NCBI RefSeq assembly: GCF_039542035.1
Contig: NZ_BAABHJ010000017.1
Location: 186,001 to 250,000 of the forward strand
Reading direction: 5' to 3'
DNA: 64,000 nt
Source of the DNA: Actinoallomurus liliacearum
GTDB taxonomy: Bacteria > Actinomycetota > Actinomycetes > Streptosporangiales > Streptosporangiaceae
Position 1 is the stretch's first letter; each line of letters opens with the position of its first letter. Both the position numbers and the translations under genes were made by a program. The notes beneath the pieces were generated by a model that was given only the letters and a program-made list of their open reading frames with translations, had not been told where the DNA came from and made no database searches. Of the stretch, positions 24,722 through 33,211 are shown one piece after another.

Positions 24722-26046
24722 TCAGCCGACGTCGCGACAGAGCAGATCCGCTTCGGTCTCACGGCGGATCAGCAACCGGCTCTCCCCTCCCCGCACGGCG
24801 ACGACCGGCGGCCTGGGGACCAGGTTGTAATCGGACGCCATGGAGTGGTGGTACGCGCCGGTGCAGGCGATCGCGAGCAGGTCTCCGGGGCGCAGGTCCG
24901 CCGGCAACTGCACGTCCTCGACGAGCACGTCGCCGGCCTCACAGTGCCGTCCCGCGACGGTCACGGACCGGTGTCCGGGGACCGGGCGCCGGCCGACCAG
25001 CCGTATCGAGTAGCGGGCGCCGTACAGGCTCGGCCGTGGGTTGTCGCTCATGCCGCCATTGACGGTGACGAAGACGCGGCCGGTCGCCGTGTGCTTGATC
25101 CCGAGGACCCGGTAGAGGGTGACGCCGGCGCGGGCGCTGATCGCGCGGCCCGGTTCCAAGGTGACCCGCGGCATCGGGAACCGGTGGGCATCGCAGGCCG
25201 ACCCGAGCTCGGTGATCAGTGGCACGGCCAGGGCGAGGGGGTCGAGGCCCTGTTGGTCCCGAAGGTAGGGCACGGCGAAGCCGCCGCCCAGATCGAGCCG
25301 GGGAAGGGCCAGGCCGTGTTCGTCTCTTACCGCCGCGAGCAGGTCCACCATCCGGCGGGCGGCCTGCTGATAGGCGGCGACGCGGGTGATCTGCGACCCG
25401 AGGTGACAGTGCAGGCCGGCCAGGACGAGTCCGGGCTGGGCGAGGACCCGGCGTACGGCCTCGGCAGCCGCGCCGGAGGTCAGCGAGAAGCCGAATTCCT
25501 GGTCCTCCCCACCGGTCGCCACGGCAGGGTGGGTACGCCCGTCCACGCCAGGGGTCACGCGGATCAGCACCTGCTGGGCGGGCCCGTCACCACCGACGAG
25601 GGCGGCCACCCGGGTGATCTCGGAGGGGCAATCCACGACGATCCGGCTCACACCGTAGGAGAGGGCGGCTCGCAGGTCCTCAGGGGTCTTGCCGTTGCCG
25701 TGCATGAGGATCCGCTCGGCCGGGAACCGTACCGACCGCGCCACGGCCAGCTCGCCGGCGGAGCAGACATCGAGGGTGAGCCCTTCTTCGGCGATCAACC
25801 GGGCCATGGCGCGGCACAGGAACGCCTTGCCGGCGTAGGCGATCTCGGCGTCCGGGAACGCACGGCGAAAGTCCCTGCAGCGTTGCCTCACGTCGCGTTC
25901 GTCCATGGGTGGACGGGGGTGCCGTATCGCTCGGCGAGGTCGGTCAGCCGCACGCCGCCGACCAGGATGTCACCGCCGGGGGTGGTCTGTGCCGTCGCCG
26001 GCCAGACCGCGTGGGCCAGTGTGTTCTTCTCCCTGGCCAGAACCAT
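24722..26046 (-). pseudogene. lysA: lysA-like PLP decarboxylase, frameshifted near the N-terminus
   Basis: The main frame (24722-25906, 394 residues) is a fold-III diaminopimelate/ornithine decarboxylase: IAYAGKAFLC with the PLP lysine, LHCHLGSQ, GGGF, and EPGR for phosphate binding. Its missing start lies one frame away: ATG 26046 with AGGAG upstream reads MVLAREKNTLAHAVWPAT ... LAERYGTPVH, then leaves the frame at CACCCATGG (about 25908) and stops at 25888. LysA-type proteins continue from YGTP-x-x-V directly into DE-x-DVR, so one base is missing. Either the gene is dead or the base was lost in sequencing. The conserved C-terminal CESxD is also altered (GRHCEAGDVL). Confidence 0.75.
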
Positions 26047-26058
26047 GGGGTCACTCCT

Positions 26059-26331
26059 TTACAAGATCTCGCGCAGCAGCAGGCAGGTGTTGGTCTGCTC
26101 GACGCCGTGGTGGCGCAGGGCGCGGAGTTCCGCCGTGAGTTCGTCGAGGCTCGCGGCGGCCACGCGGATCTCGTAATCGCAGTCGCCGCTGAGCGACCAC
26201 ACGCCGCGTACGACCGGGCGGTCGCGCAGCCACGACTCGAACGGCTCCGGCGGCACCTGGTCCGTCATACGGACCCGGACGAACGCCTCCACCGCGGCCA
26301 GGCCATCGGCCTTCACACGGTGCGGCGGCAT
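26059..26331 (-). CDS. stand-alone RAM (Lrp/AsnC effector) domain protein
   Basis: 90 residues matching only the C-terminal ligand-binding (RAM) half of Lrp/AsnC regulators: VEAFVRVRM, VVRGVWSLSGDCDYEIRVAA, LDELTAELRALRHHGVEQTNTCLLLREIL. The helix-turn-helix half is absent, and the upstream 120 bp do not encode one in any frame I can find. Stand-alone RAM proteins exist and act as amino-acid sensors. It ends 12 bp before the lysA-like start, so the two form an operon, and an amino acid (lysine?) is the plausible ligand. Confidence 0.75.
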   Translation of the reverse strand: MPPHRVKADGLAAVEAFVRVRMTDQVPPEPFESWLRDRPVVRGVWSLSGDCDYEIRVAAASLDELTAELRALRHHGVEQTNTCLLLREIL

Positions 26332-26400
26332 TCAGCGCACCCCCTCCGTCAGGCGAACCGGAACGAAGAGGGGATCCGGAGGCTCACCTGGCTCTTCCAT
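26332..26400 (-). CDS. 22-residue ORF preceding the RAM gene
   Basis: ATG at 26400, downstream of a purine-rich GAAAGGAAG, ends in TGA immediately before the ATG of the RAM gene. Peptide MEEPGEPPDPLFVPVRLTEGVR. It could be a leader peptide for translational control or a small partner protein. The length is too short for codon statistics, so confidence is low. Confidence 0.35.
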   Translation of the reverse strand: MEEPGEPPDPLFVPVRLTEGVR

Positions 26401-26429
26401 GAGACCTTGTGCTTCCTTTCACAAGCAGC

Positions 26430-26442
26430 CGTTGACTCAACG
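26430..26442. promoter_or_regulatory. perfect palindrome upstream of the RAM-lysA operon
   Basis: CGTTGA-C-TCAACG, a 13-bp perfect inverted repeat about 30 bp before the 22-residue ORF. Size and position fit an operator for a dimeric regulator. Confidence 0.4.
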
Positions 26443-26536
26443 TTATGCCTGATCAGGAAGGGATCCGGAGTTCGCTACGGCATCCGAACGTCATGGCCGT
26501 CATTCCTAACAGGGCCTTAATGTCCGAGCGGACGGG

Positions 26537-27054
26537 TCACGTGAGCGCGAGGATGGAAACGGTCGCTCCGGCGTACAGACCGGTCCAGCAACCGATGAGC
26601 GGCCCGGAGAAGCGGCCGGTACGCCGTACGGCGATCACGGCGAGGACCGCGCCGGTGAGCGCGGCGATCACGGCCACTCGTGCGGGTGCGGTCAGGTGCC
26701 AGTCGGTGCAGGTCGCGGCTCATCGCGTGCCGATCGAGCCGGAGGCCGGCTCCCTCCCGCCGCACGCGGTAGATCATTGCCGCGATGCCGCACAGCGCCA
26801 TCGCCAGGGTCCCGAGGAGGAAGGGCGCGCCGACGATCGCCCCGATCGCGATCGGGTCCCCCTGCTCGCCGCGGACGATCGCGACGACGGGAACCAGGGA
26901 CTCGGGCATCGCCGTCGCCACGGCGGCCAGCACACTGCCGACCGCTCCATGACCGAGGTCGAGACGTATCCCCGCCCATTCCACCGCGTTGGTGAAGACG
27001 AGCGCACCGGCCACCAGCATGAAGAACGGCCACGAGCAGCGCACTGTCGAGCAT
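26537..27054 (-). pseudogene. Na+/Ca2+ exchanger-like (CaCA) remnant with two frame changes
   Basis: ATG 27054 follows GGAAGGATC and reads MLDSALLVAV, then the frame must change to continue as FFMLVAGALVFTNAVEWAGIRL. The first alpha-repeat of CaCA antiporters is plain (GSVLAAVATAMPESLVPVVAIV, IGAIVGAPFLLGTLAMAL). Near 26700 the frame changes again to WHLTAPARVAVIAALTGAVLAV and ends at TGA 26537. Only about 170 residues are covered, while full exchangers have a second alpha-repeat and over 300 residues. It is the last cistron of the kdp-permease unit and very likely non-functional. Confidence 0.7.
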
Positions 27055-27105
27055 GAAAGATCCTTCCACCGTCGGTACGTGAAGTGAGCCAGAACCCGTC
27101 GCCGG

Positions 27106-28941
27106 TCAGGGCGCGGCGTTGCGGAGGTGGGTGATCGGGCTGAGGCGGAAGCGCAGTCGGCAGACCACGGCGTCGGTGTCGCGGCGCAGCGCGTGCGCGA
27201 GGACGGCACCACGCTGGTTCTGCAGGACCCGCTGCCAGGCGTGCGCCGGTTCCACCTCGGGGATCAGGACGAACACGTGCGGCTCGTCGACGCTCCGAAC
27301 GTAGTCGACGATCGGTTCGACCAGGCGCCGGTGGGCGTCGCTGATCAAGGTCAGGTTGACGTCCGGGGCCCAGCGTTCCCACGCCTCGATGAACTCCTTG
27401 ACGTCCTCCGGGTCGTCGGGATGGGTGACGCGCAGCGCGACGACGCGCTCGCCGATGGACAGCGCCGCCGACGTCGCCTCCTGGGCGAGCCGGTTGACCG
27501 CCCCGATGGGCACGATCACGAGGGCACGCCTCGGGCGCGGACGGTCCGGGACCCGGTTCATCTCCAGGCGGTCCGCGATGCGGCCGTACGCACGGTTGAT
27601 GGCCGCCATGAGCGCGACCAGCAGCGGCATCGCGACGGCGATCAGCCAGCCGCCCTCGGTGAACTTGGTGGCGGTCACGATGATCGCGGCGAACCCCGTG
27701 AGCAGGGCACCGAGGCCGTTCAGCGCGGCACGCGGGCGCCACCCGGCCGGCCGCTCGGTCCACCACCGCCGCACCATGCCCGCCTGGGACAGGGTGAAGC
27801 CGACGAAGACGCCGATGGCGAACAGCGGCACGAGCGTGTTCATGTCGCCGTCCGTGCCGATGAGCAGCAGGGCGGCGGTGGCGGTCAGGAAGTAGATGCC
27901 GTAGCGGTGGACCTGCCGTTCGGCACGCAGGGCGAACAGGTGCGGCAGGTTGTTGTCGTTGGCCAGGAGCTGCGCCAGGACGGGCATGCCGCCGAAAGAG
28001 GTGTTGGCGGCCAGGGCCAGGAGCAGCACCGTGGCGAACTGGACGACGTAGTACCCGATCCCGTGCCCGAAGGAGCCGGCGGTGACCTGGGAGAGGACCG
28101 TGACGCCGTGGACCGGGTGGATATGGAACTTCACGATCAGCGTGGCGATGCCGATCAGCATGAGCCCGAGGGTCGCGCCGAGCGCGACCTCGGCGCGCTG
28201 GGCCCGCCTGACCCGGGGAGCGCGGAAGCTGGGCACGGCGTTGGCGATCGCCTCGACGCCCGTCAGCGCCGCGCATCCGTTGGAGAAGGCCCGCAGCAGC
28301 AGGAGCAGACCGACTGCGCGCAGCGTGTGCGCCTGCGCGGTGGCGTGCTCGACCGACACGGGGTGGTCGCGGAACATCCCGACGACGATCACCGCGGCGA
28401 TGGAGAAGACGAAGACCGCGGTGGGCGCGACGAAGAGCCGGGCGCTGTGCGCGATGCCCCGCAGGTTGACGGCGGTGACGAGCGCCAGGACCGCCAGGCA
28501 CAGCCAGACGGTGTACGGCAGCAGGCCGGGCAGCGCGGAGGTGAGGGCCGCCACGCCCGCGGCGATCGACACCGCCACGTTCAGCACGTAGTCGACGACC
28601 AGCGAGGCGGCCGCCACCAGCGACGATCTCCGACCGAGATGGGTCTTCGCCACGCCGTACGCCCCGCCTCCCTCCGGGAAGGCCGCGATCACCTGGCGGT
28701 ACGACAGGGTCAGGACGCCCAGCAGCCCGGCGATGGCCAGAGTGACGGGCAGGGTGTAGCCCAGCCCGCTCGCGCCGGCGGCGGCCAGGACGACGACGAT
28801 GGCCTCCGGGCCGTACGCCACGGACGCCATGGCGTCGAGCGACAGCGCGGCGAGCCCTCCGATGACCGACAACTTGTGTCGATCGGCCTCGCCGGCCGAC
28901 CGGGACCGGTGAGTTCTCTCACGTTCGAACAGCAGTGGCAT
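27106..28941 (-). CDS. APC-superfamily KimA-like potassium permease (copy 3)
   Basis: 611 residues from ATG 28941 with GAAGG upstream; longer in-frame starts would read through kdpE2. It has about twelve helices (SLDAMASVAYGPEAIVV, SYRQVIAAFPEGGGAY, ALTGVEAIANAVPSF) and a C-terminal cytoplasmic domain of about 150 residues (RALVIVPIGAVNRLAQEA ... PHVFVLIPEVEPAHAWQRVLQNQ). It is more distant from copies 1 and 2 than they are from each other and is closer in size to Bacillus KimA. It begins 8 bp after kdpE2, so it is cotranscribed with the kdp genes, strong support for K+ transport. Confidence 0.85.
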   Translation of the reverse strand: MPLLFERERTHRSRSAGEADRHKLSVIGGLAALSLDAMASVAYGPEAIVVVLAAAGASGLGYTLPVTLAIAGLLGVLTLSYRQVIAAFPEGGGAYGVAKTHLGRRSSLVAAASLVVDYVLNVAVSIAAGVAALTSALPGLLPYTVWLCLAVLALVTAVNLRGIAHSARLFVAPTAVFVFSIAAVIVVGMFRDHPVSVEHATAQAHTLRAVGLLLLLRAFSNGCAALTGVEAIANAVPSFRAPRVRRAQRAEVALGATLGLMLIGIATLIVKFHIHPVHGVTVLSQVTAGSFGHGIGYYVVQFATVLLLALAANTSFGGMPVLAQLLANDNNLPHLFALRAERQVHRYGIYFLTATAALLLIGTDGDMNTLVPLFAIGVFVGFTLSQAGMVRRWWTERPAGWRPRAALNGLGALLTGFAAIIVTATKFTEGGWLIAVAMPLLVALMAAINRAYGRIADRLEMNRVPDRPRPRRALVIVPIGAVNRLAQEATSAALSIGERVVALRVTHPDDPEDVKEFIEAWERWAPDVNLTLISDAHRRLVEPIVDYVRSVDEPHVFVLIPEVEPAHAWQRVLQNQRGAVLAHALRRDTDAVVCRLRFRLSPITHLRNAAP

Positions 28942-28949
28942 GAGCGCCT

Positions 28950-29614
28950 TCAGGGCTGGAAGCGGTAGCCCATTCCGGGCTCGGTGAGCAGATGCCGCGG
29001 ATGCGCCGGATCGGCCTCCAGCTTGCGGCGGAGCTGGGCCATGTACTGGCGCAGGTAGTTCGTCCTGCGCTCGTAGGAGGGCCCCCAGACCTCGGTGAGG
29101 AGCCAGCGCTGGCTCACCAGCCTGCCCGGGTTGCGCAGCAGGATCTCGATCAGGCGCCACTGGGTGGGCGTGAGATGGACGTCGGGATGACGGTCTTGGC
29201 CGCGAGGTCGACGAGGTGATCACCGATCTGGACGGTGGGCGACAATTTCGACGAACCGGTACGACGACTCACGGCGCGGATGCGGGCCAACAACTCGTCC
29301 ACGCCGAAGGGCTTGGTGACATAGTCGTCGGCGCCGGCGTCCAGTGCCGTGATCTTGTCTTCGGCGCCGATACGTCCCGACAGCACGATGATCGGCACCT
29401 GGCTCCAGCCGCGCAGTCCGTGAATGACGTCGAGACCGTCCAGGTCCGGCAGCCCCAGGTCGAGGATGACGACGTCGGGATGCCAGTCGCCGGCGCGCCG
29501 CAGCGCCTCGCTGCCGTCGGCGGCGACGGTCACGTCGTACTGACGGGCCCGCAGGTTGAGGGAGATCGCGCGGGTGATCTGCGGTTCGTCGTCGACGACG
29601 AGGACGCGTGTCAT
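28950..29614 (-). pseudogene. kdpE: kdpE2, broken by a deletion between receiver and DNA-binding domain
   Basis: The receiver domain is complete (VVDDEP, VVILDLGLPDLDG, IIVLSGR, VTKPFG) up to DLAAKTV. The frame then runs out at 29150 after 154 residues. The winged-helix domain is present one frame over (VHLTPTQWRLIEILLRNPGRLV ... GMGYRFQP, stop at 28950). Aligned with KdpE1, only five bases remain where about fifteen (GRDGA) are expected, so about ten bases are missing. The product is a receiver without DNA-binding ability. The ATG overlaps the kdpD2 stop. It might act as a phosphate sink for KdpD2; that is speculation. Confidence 0.85.
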
Positions 29615-32217
29615 CGAGTCCGCCTCTCCCGCAGCGCGTCGACATGTGAGGTCAGCGCCGGATCGGCCATGTCGGACGGAGCGACGGGAAGGGTGATGAT
29701 CATCGTGAGCCCTCCACCCGGGGTCTCTTCGGGGATCAAGGTGCCGTCCATGGCCTCGACGAGCCCACGTGACAGGGCCAGGCCGAGCCCGACGCCGGTC
29801 TCGTTGTCCCGGTCGCCGAGGCGCTGGAAGGGCTGGAAGACACGGTCCCGGTCGGCCGGCGGGATGCCGGGACCGCGGTCGATGACCCGCAGTTCGAGAT
29901 GGCCGGCGTGGGCGCTGGCCGTGACCAGCACCGGTTCGCCGGGCGGGCTGTGGTGCACCGCGTTGGAGATCAGATTGACCAGGACGCGTTCCAGCAGGAT
30001 CGGGTCGGCCAGCACATCGGTCAGGTCGTCGGGAATCCGGAGCCGCGCCTCGGGCGCGCCGAGCTCGTCGACGGCGTACGGGACGATCTCCTGGACCGCG
30101 ACGGGCTGGGCCGAGACGCCGAGGGCCCCTGCCTGCAGACGGCTCATGTCGAGCAGGTTGGCGACGAGACGGTCGAGCCGTACGAGGGACTCGTCGGCGG
30201 TGGCGAGCAGTTCGCCGCGCTCCTGCTCGGACCAGTGGACGTCGTCGGTGCGCAGGCTCTCCACCGCCGCCTTGGCGGAGGCCAGTGGGGACCGCAGGTC
30301 GTGGCTGACCGCGGTCAGCAACGCGGTGCGGAGCCGGTCGGCCTGGGCCAACGGCCGGGCCTGCTCGGCCTCCTCGGCGAGGCGCTGCTGGCGCAGCGTG
30401 ACGGCGGCCTGGGCGGCGAACGCCTCCAGCACCCGCCGGTCGGCGGCCGAGGGCGTACGTCCGCGCAGGACCAGCGCCAGATCATCGTCGACGGGGACGT
30501 CGGCGTCGCCTTCGTCGGGGGTGCACGCCGGTTCTCCGCCGACGGTGGCGATGATCCGCCAGCAGCCCGGGTCGCGCTGGCGATTCGGGGTCAGCGGCGC
30601 CTCCGGGCGGCGTTCCAGCAGCGTCACCGCGCTGAGGGCGAAGGTGACCCGGAGGCGCTCCAGCAGATCGTTCAGCGCGCCCTGGTGCCGTCCGTCCACG
30701 TTCCAGCCCCTGAGCACGCTGCCTGCGAGGTCGGACAGCAGTTCGGCGTCCGCGCCCGCGCGGGCCGCCTCACGGGTGCGCCGCGCGGCGATCTCCACCA
30801 CGGCGCTGACCGCGACCCCCACGAGGACGTAGGCGACGAGCGCGAGGACGTTCTCGTGCTGATTGATCGTGAACTCGTAGAACGGCGGAGTGAAGTAGTA
30901 GTTGAGCAACAAGGAGCCGACGACCGCGGCGAACAGCGCCGGGTAGATCCCGCCGGCCAAGGCGACTCCGACCACGGCGACGATGAAGAGCAGGATGTCG
31001 CTGGGCATGGACAGCTGCCCGCGCAGGTTGGCCAGCAGCACGGTGAGGAGAGGCAGGCCGACGGCGGCCAGGACGAATCCTGCGGCCTGGCGGCGGCGTG
31101 TGATCGCGCCGCCGCGGCGGGTGCGCAGCCGGCTCTTGCTCGCCTCTTCATGGGTGACCATGTGGACGTCGATCGGCCCGGACAGCGCGGTGGTGGTGAC
31201 GCCGACGCCGCGGGAGAACAGCTGGGCGAACCGGCCGCGCCGGGACGCGCCGAGGACGAGCTGGGTGGCGTTGACCCCCCGGGCGAAGTCCAGTAGCGCC
31301 TGCGGGATGTCGTCGCCGACGACCTGATGGTAGGTGCCGCCGAGGCTCTCGACCAGCGCACGCTGGCGGGCCAGGTTCGCCGGGCTGGCGCCGGTCAGCC
31401 CGGCGCCGGCGGTGACGTGCACGGCGAACAGGTCCGCGCCCTTCGCCCGGTCGGCGATGCGCGCCGCCCGGCGGATGAGCGTGTCGCCCTCGGGTCCGCC
31501 GGTCAGGGCCACGACGACACGTTCGCGTGCCTCCCAGGTGGTGTGGATGTCGTGGTCGGCGCGGTAACGGTCGAGCTGGTCGTCGACCTTGTCCGCCAGC
31601 CACAACAGGGCGAGTTCGCGGAGCGCGGTGAGGTTTCCGACGCGGAAGTAGTTCGCCAGCGCAGCGTCGATCTTCTCCGGGGCGTACACGTTGCCGTGCG
31701 CCAGCCGGCGGCGCAACGCCTCCGGCGCCATGTCGACCAACTCGACCTGGTCGGCCCGGCGGACGACCTCATCGGGCACGGTCTCCCGCTGCGGGATGCC
31801 CGTGATCTGCTCGACCACGTCGTTGACCGAGTCGAGGTGCTGGACGTTGACGGTGGTGATCACGTCGATGCCGGCCTCGAGGATCTCCTCGATGTCCTGC
31901 CAGCGCTTCTCGTTACGCGACCCTGGGATGTTCGTGTGCGCGAGCTCGTCGATCAGCGCGACCCTGGGGGCACGGGCGATGACGGCGTCGGCGTCCAGCT
32001 CCGTGAACGTCGTCCCCCGGTACGCCATGGTCTTGCGGTGGACGGCCTCCAGCCCGTCCAGCAGGTCGATCGTTCGAGGCCGATCGTGGCATTCGACGTA
32101 GCCGATGACCACGTCGGTACCCCGGTCCCGGCGCCGATGGCCCTCGGCCAGCATGGCGTAGGTCTTGCCGACGCCCGGCGCGGCGCCGAGATAGACGCGC
32201 AGACGCCCCCGGGTCAT
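29611..32217 (-). CDS. kdpD: KdpD sensor histidine kinase (copy 2)
   Basis: 868 residues from ATG 32217; an upstream in-frame ATG at 32238 adds seven. It has the same architecture as copy 1: Walker A-like GAAPGVGKT near residue 15, ELAHTNIPGSRNEKRWQD, a UspA-like domain (VVALTGGPEGDTLIRRAARIA ...), four membrane helices (about 395-490), GAF-like domain, HisKA AVSHDLRSPLAS, HATPase NLISNAVHHS and TGVGLGLALSRGL. All catalytic motifs look intact although its partner kdpE2 is broken. It begins 69 bp after kdpC in the same direction. Confidence 0.93.
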   Translation of the reverse strand: MTRGRLRVYLGAAPGVGKTYAMLAEGHRRRDRGTDVVIGYVECHDRPRTIDLLDGLEAVHRKTMAYRGTTFTELDADAVIARAPRVALIDELAHTNIPGSRNEKRWQDIEEILEAGIDVITTVNVQHLDSVNDVVEQITGIPQRETVPDEVVRRADQVELVDMAPEALRRRLAHGNVYAPEKIDAALANYFRVGNLTALRELALLWLADKVDDQLDRYRADHDIHTTWEARERVVVALTGGPEGDTLIRRAARIADRAKGADLFAVHVTAGAGLTGASPANLARQRALVESLGGTYHQVVGDDIPQALLDFARGVNATQLVLGASRRGRFAQLFSRGVGVTTTALSGPIDVHMVTHEEASKSRLRTRRGGAITRRRQAAGFVLAAVGLPLLTVLLANLRGQLSMPSDILLFIVAVVGVALAGGIYPALFAAVVGSLLLNYYFTPPFYEFTINQHENVLALVAYVLVGVAVSAVVEIAARRTREAARAGADAELLSDLAGSVLRGWNVDGRHQGALNDLLERLRVTFALSAVTLLERRPEAPLTPNRQRDPGCWRIIATVGGEPACTPDEGDADVPVDDDLALVLRGRTPSAADRRVLEAFAAQAAVTLRQQRLAEEAEQARPLAQADRLRTALLTAVSHDLRSPLASAKAAVESLRTDDVHWSEQERGELLATADESLVRLDRLVANLLDMSRLQAGALGVSAQPVAVQEIVPYAVDELGAPEARLRIPDDLTDVLADPILLERVLVNLISNAVHHSPPGEPVLVTASAHAGHLELRVIDRGPGIPPADRDRVFQPFQRLGDRDNETGVGLGLALSRGLVEAMDGTLIPEETPGGGLTMIITLPVAPSDMADPALTSHVDALRERRTR

Positions 32218-32286
32218 GTCACCTCGCCTCCTTCTCATCCGGTGGGGCGGCCCGCCGCGCTCTTCCGAACGCGGCAGGCCGTCCGG

Positions 32287-33210
32287 TCAGCCGTGGAACG
32301 GGTACTTCTTGTCGAGTTCAAGGTTGAGCTGCACGACGTTGACGCGCGGCTCGCCGATGAAGCCGAGCGTCCGGCCGGCCTCGTTGTCCTTCATCACGGC
32401 CAGGACCTGCGCCACGGCGACACCACGGGCCCTCGCGACGCGGGGAGCCTGCAGCCGGGCGTACGCCGGGGAGATGTGGGGGTCCAGGCCGCTTCCGCTG
32501 GCGGTCACCGCGTCCGCGGGCACCCGCGGCACGGCCGGAGCCGTGCCGCGGATCGGCACGATCTCGCCGGCGGAGTAGTCCTCGCCCGCCTTGGCGCATT
32601 CGACGGCGACGCCCCGGTATGTGGCGAGGAACGGCTTGGCGACCACGCCGCACTGCTCGTTGACGCTCACGACGCGGGTGGGCCGGGTCACGTGGCCCGC
32701 GCGGTCACGGGGACCGATGACCGACAGGACCGCCCCGACTCCGCCCGGCGTGCAGAACGGTCGCGCGCCGCTGACGCCCTCGAGCGCACCGACCGCATTG
32801 CTGCGTGAGCAGACCTGCGTGAGCAGACTGTCCCGGGCGGTCTTGGCGGTGATCTCCGCCGCCTTCTTGGCAGGGTTCTTCGGGAGAGTGTCGACGATGT
32901 CCTCCGGGCCGAGGTTGCCCGCGGCCGTGGAGGTCGGGTCGTAGCCGGTGCCCGCGTTGGACGGGCGGCTCTGGACGTACTGCTTGAGCGGATTGCCGTC
33001 CTTGTCGGTGAACGCCTGTCCGATGAGGCGGCTACCGACGACCTTGCCGTCCGCGCCCTTGATCAACGAGCCTTCGGCCCGGTCGTGCAGGCCGGGGATC
33101 AGCGTGACGCCCCAGACGGCGAGCGGATAGATCACTCCGAGCACCACGGTCAGGACGAGCAGGGCGCGGACCGCGGCGAGATGCTGGCGGATCCAGATGG
33201 GCAGACGCAT
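32287..33210 (-). CDS. kdpC: KdpC subunit with large extracytoplasmic insert
   Basis: 307 residues from ATG 33210, one base after the kdpB stop. An N-terminal membrane helix (AVRALLVLTVVLGVIYPLAVWGV) is followed by the KdpC core: GSRLIGQAF, YVQSRPSNAGTGYDPTSTAAGNLGP, and at the end ASGSGLDPHISPAYARLQAPRVAR and VNVVQLNLELD. E. coli KdpC has about 190 residues; the extra length is a segment of roughly 100 residues between these blocks that includes four cysteines (VCSR, FCTP, QCGV, ECAK). KdpC stabilises the KdpFABC K+-ATPase. Longer forms occur in actinobacteria. Confidence 0.92.
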   Translation of the reverse strand: MRLPIWIRQHLAAVRALLVLTVVLGVIYPLAVWGVTLIPGLHDRAEGSLIKGADGKVVGSRLIGQAFTDKDGNPLKQYVQSRPSNAGTGYDPTSTAAGNLGPEDIVDTLPKNPAKKAAEITAKTARDSLLTQVCSRSNAVGALEGVSGARPFCTPGGVGAVLSVIGPRDRAGHVTRPTRVVSVNEQCGVVAKPFLATYRGVAVECAKAGEDYSAGEIVPIRGTAPAVPRVPADAVTASGSGLDPHISPAYARLQAPRVARARGVAVAQVLAVMKDNEAGRTLGFIGEPRVNVVQLNLELDKKYPFHG

Positions 33211-33211
33211 G

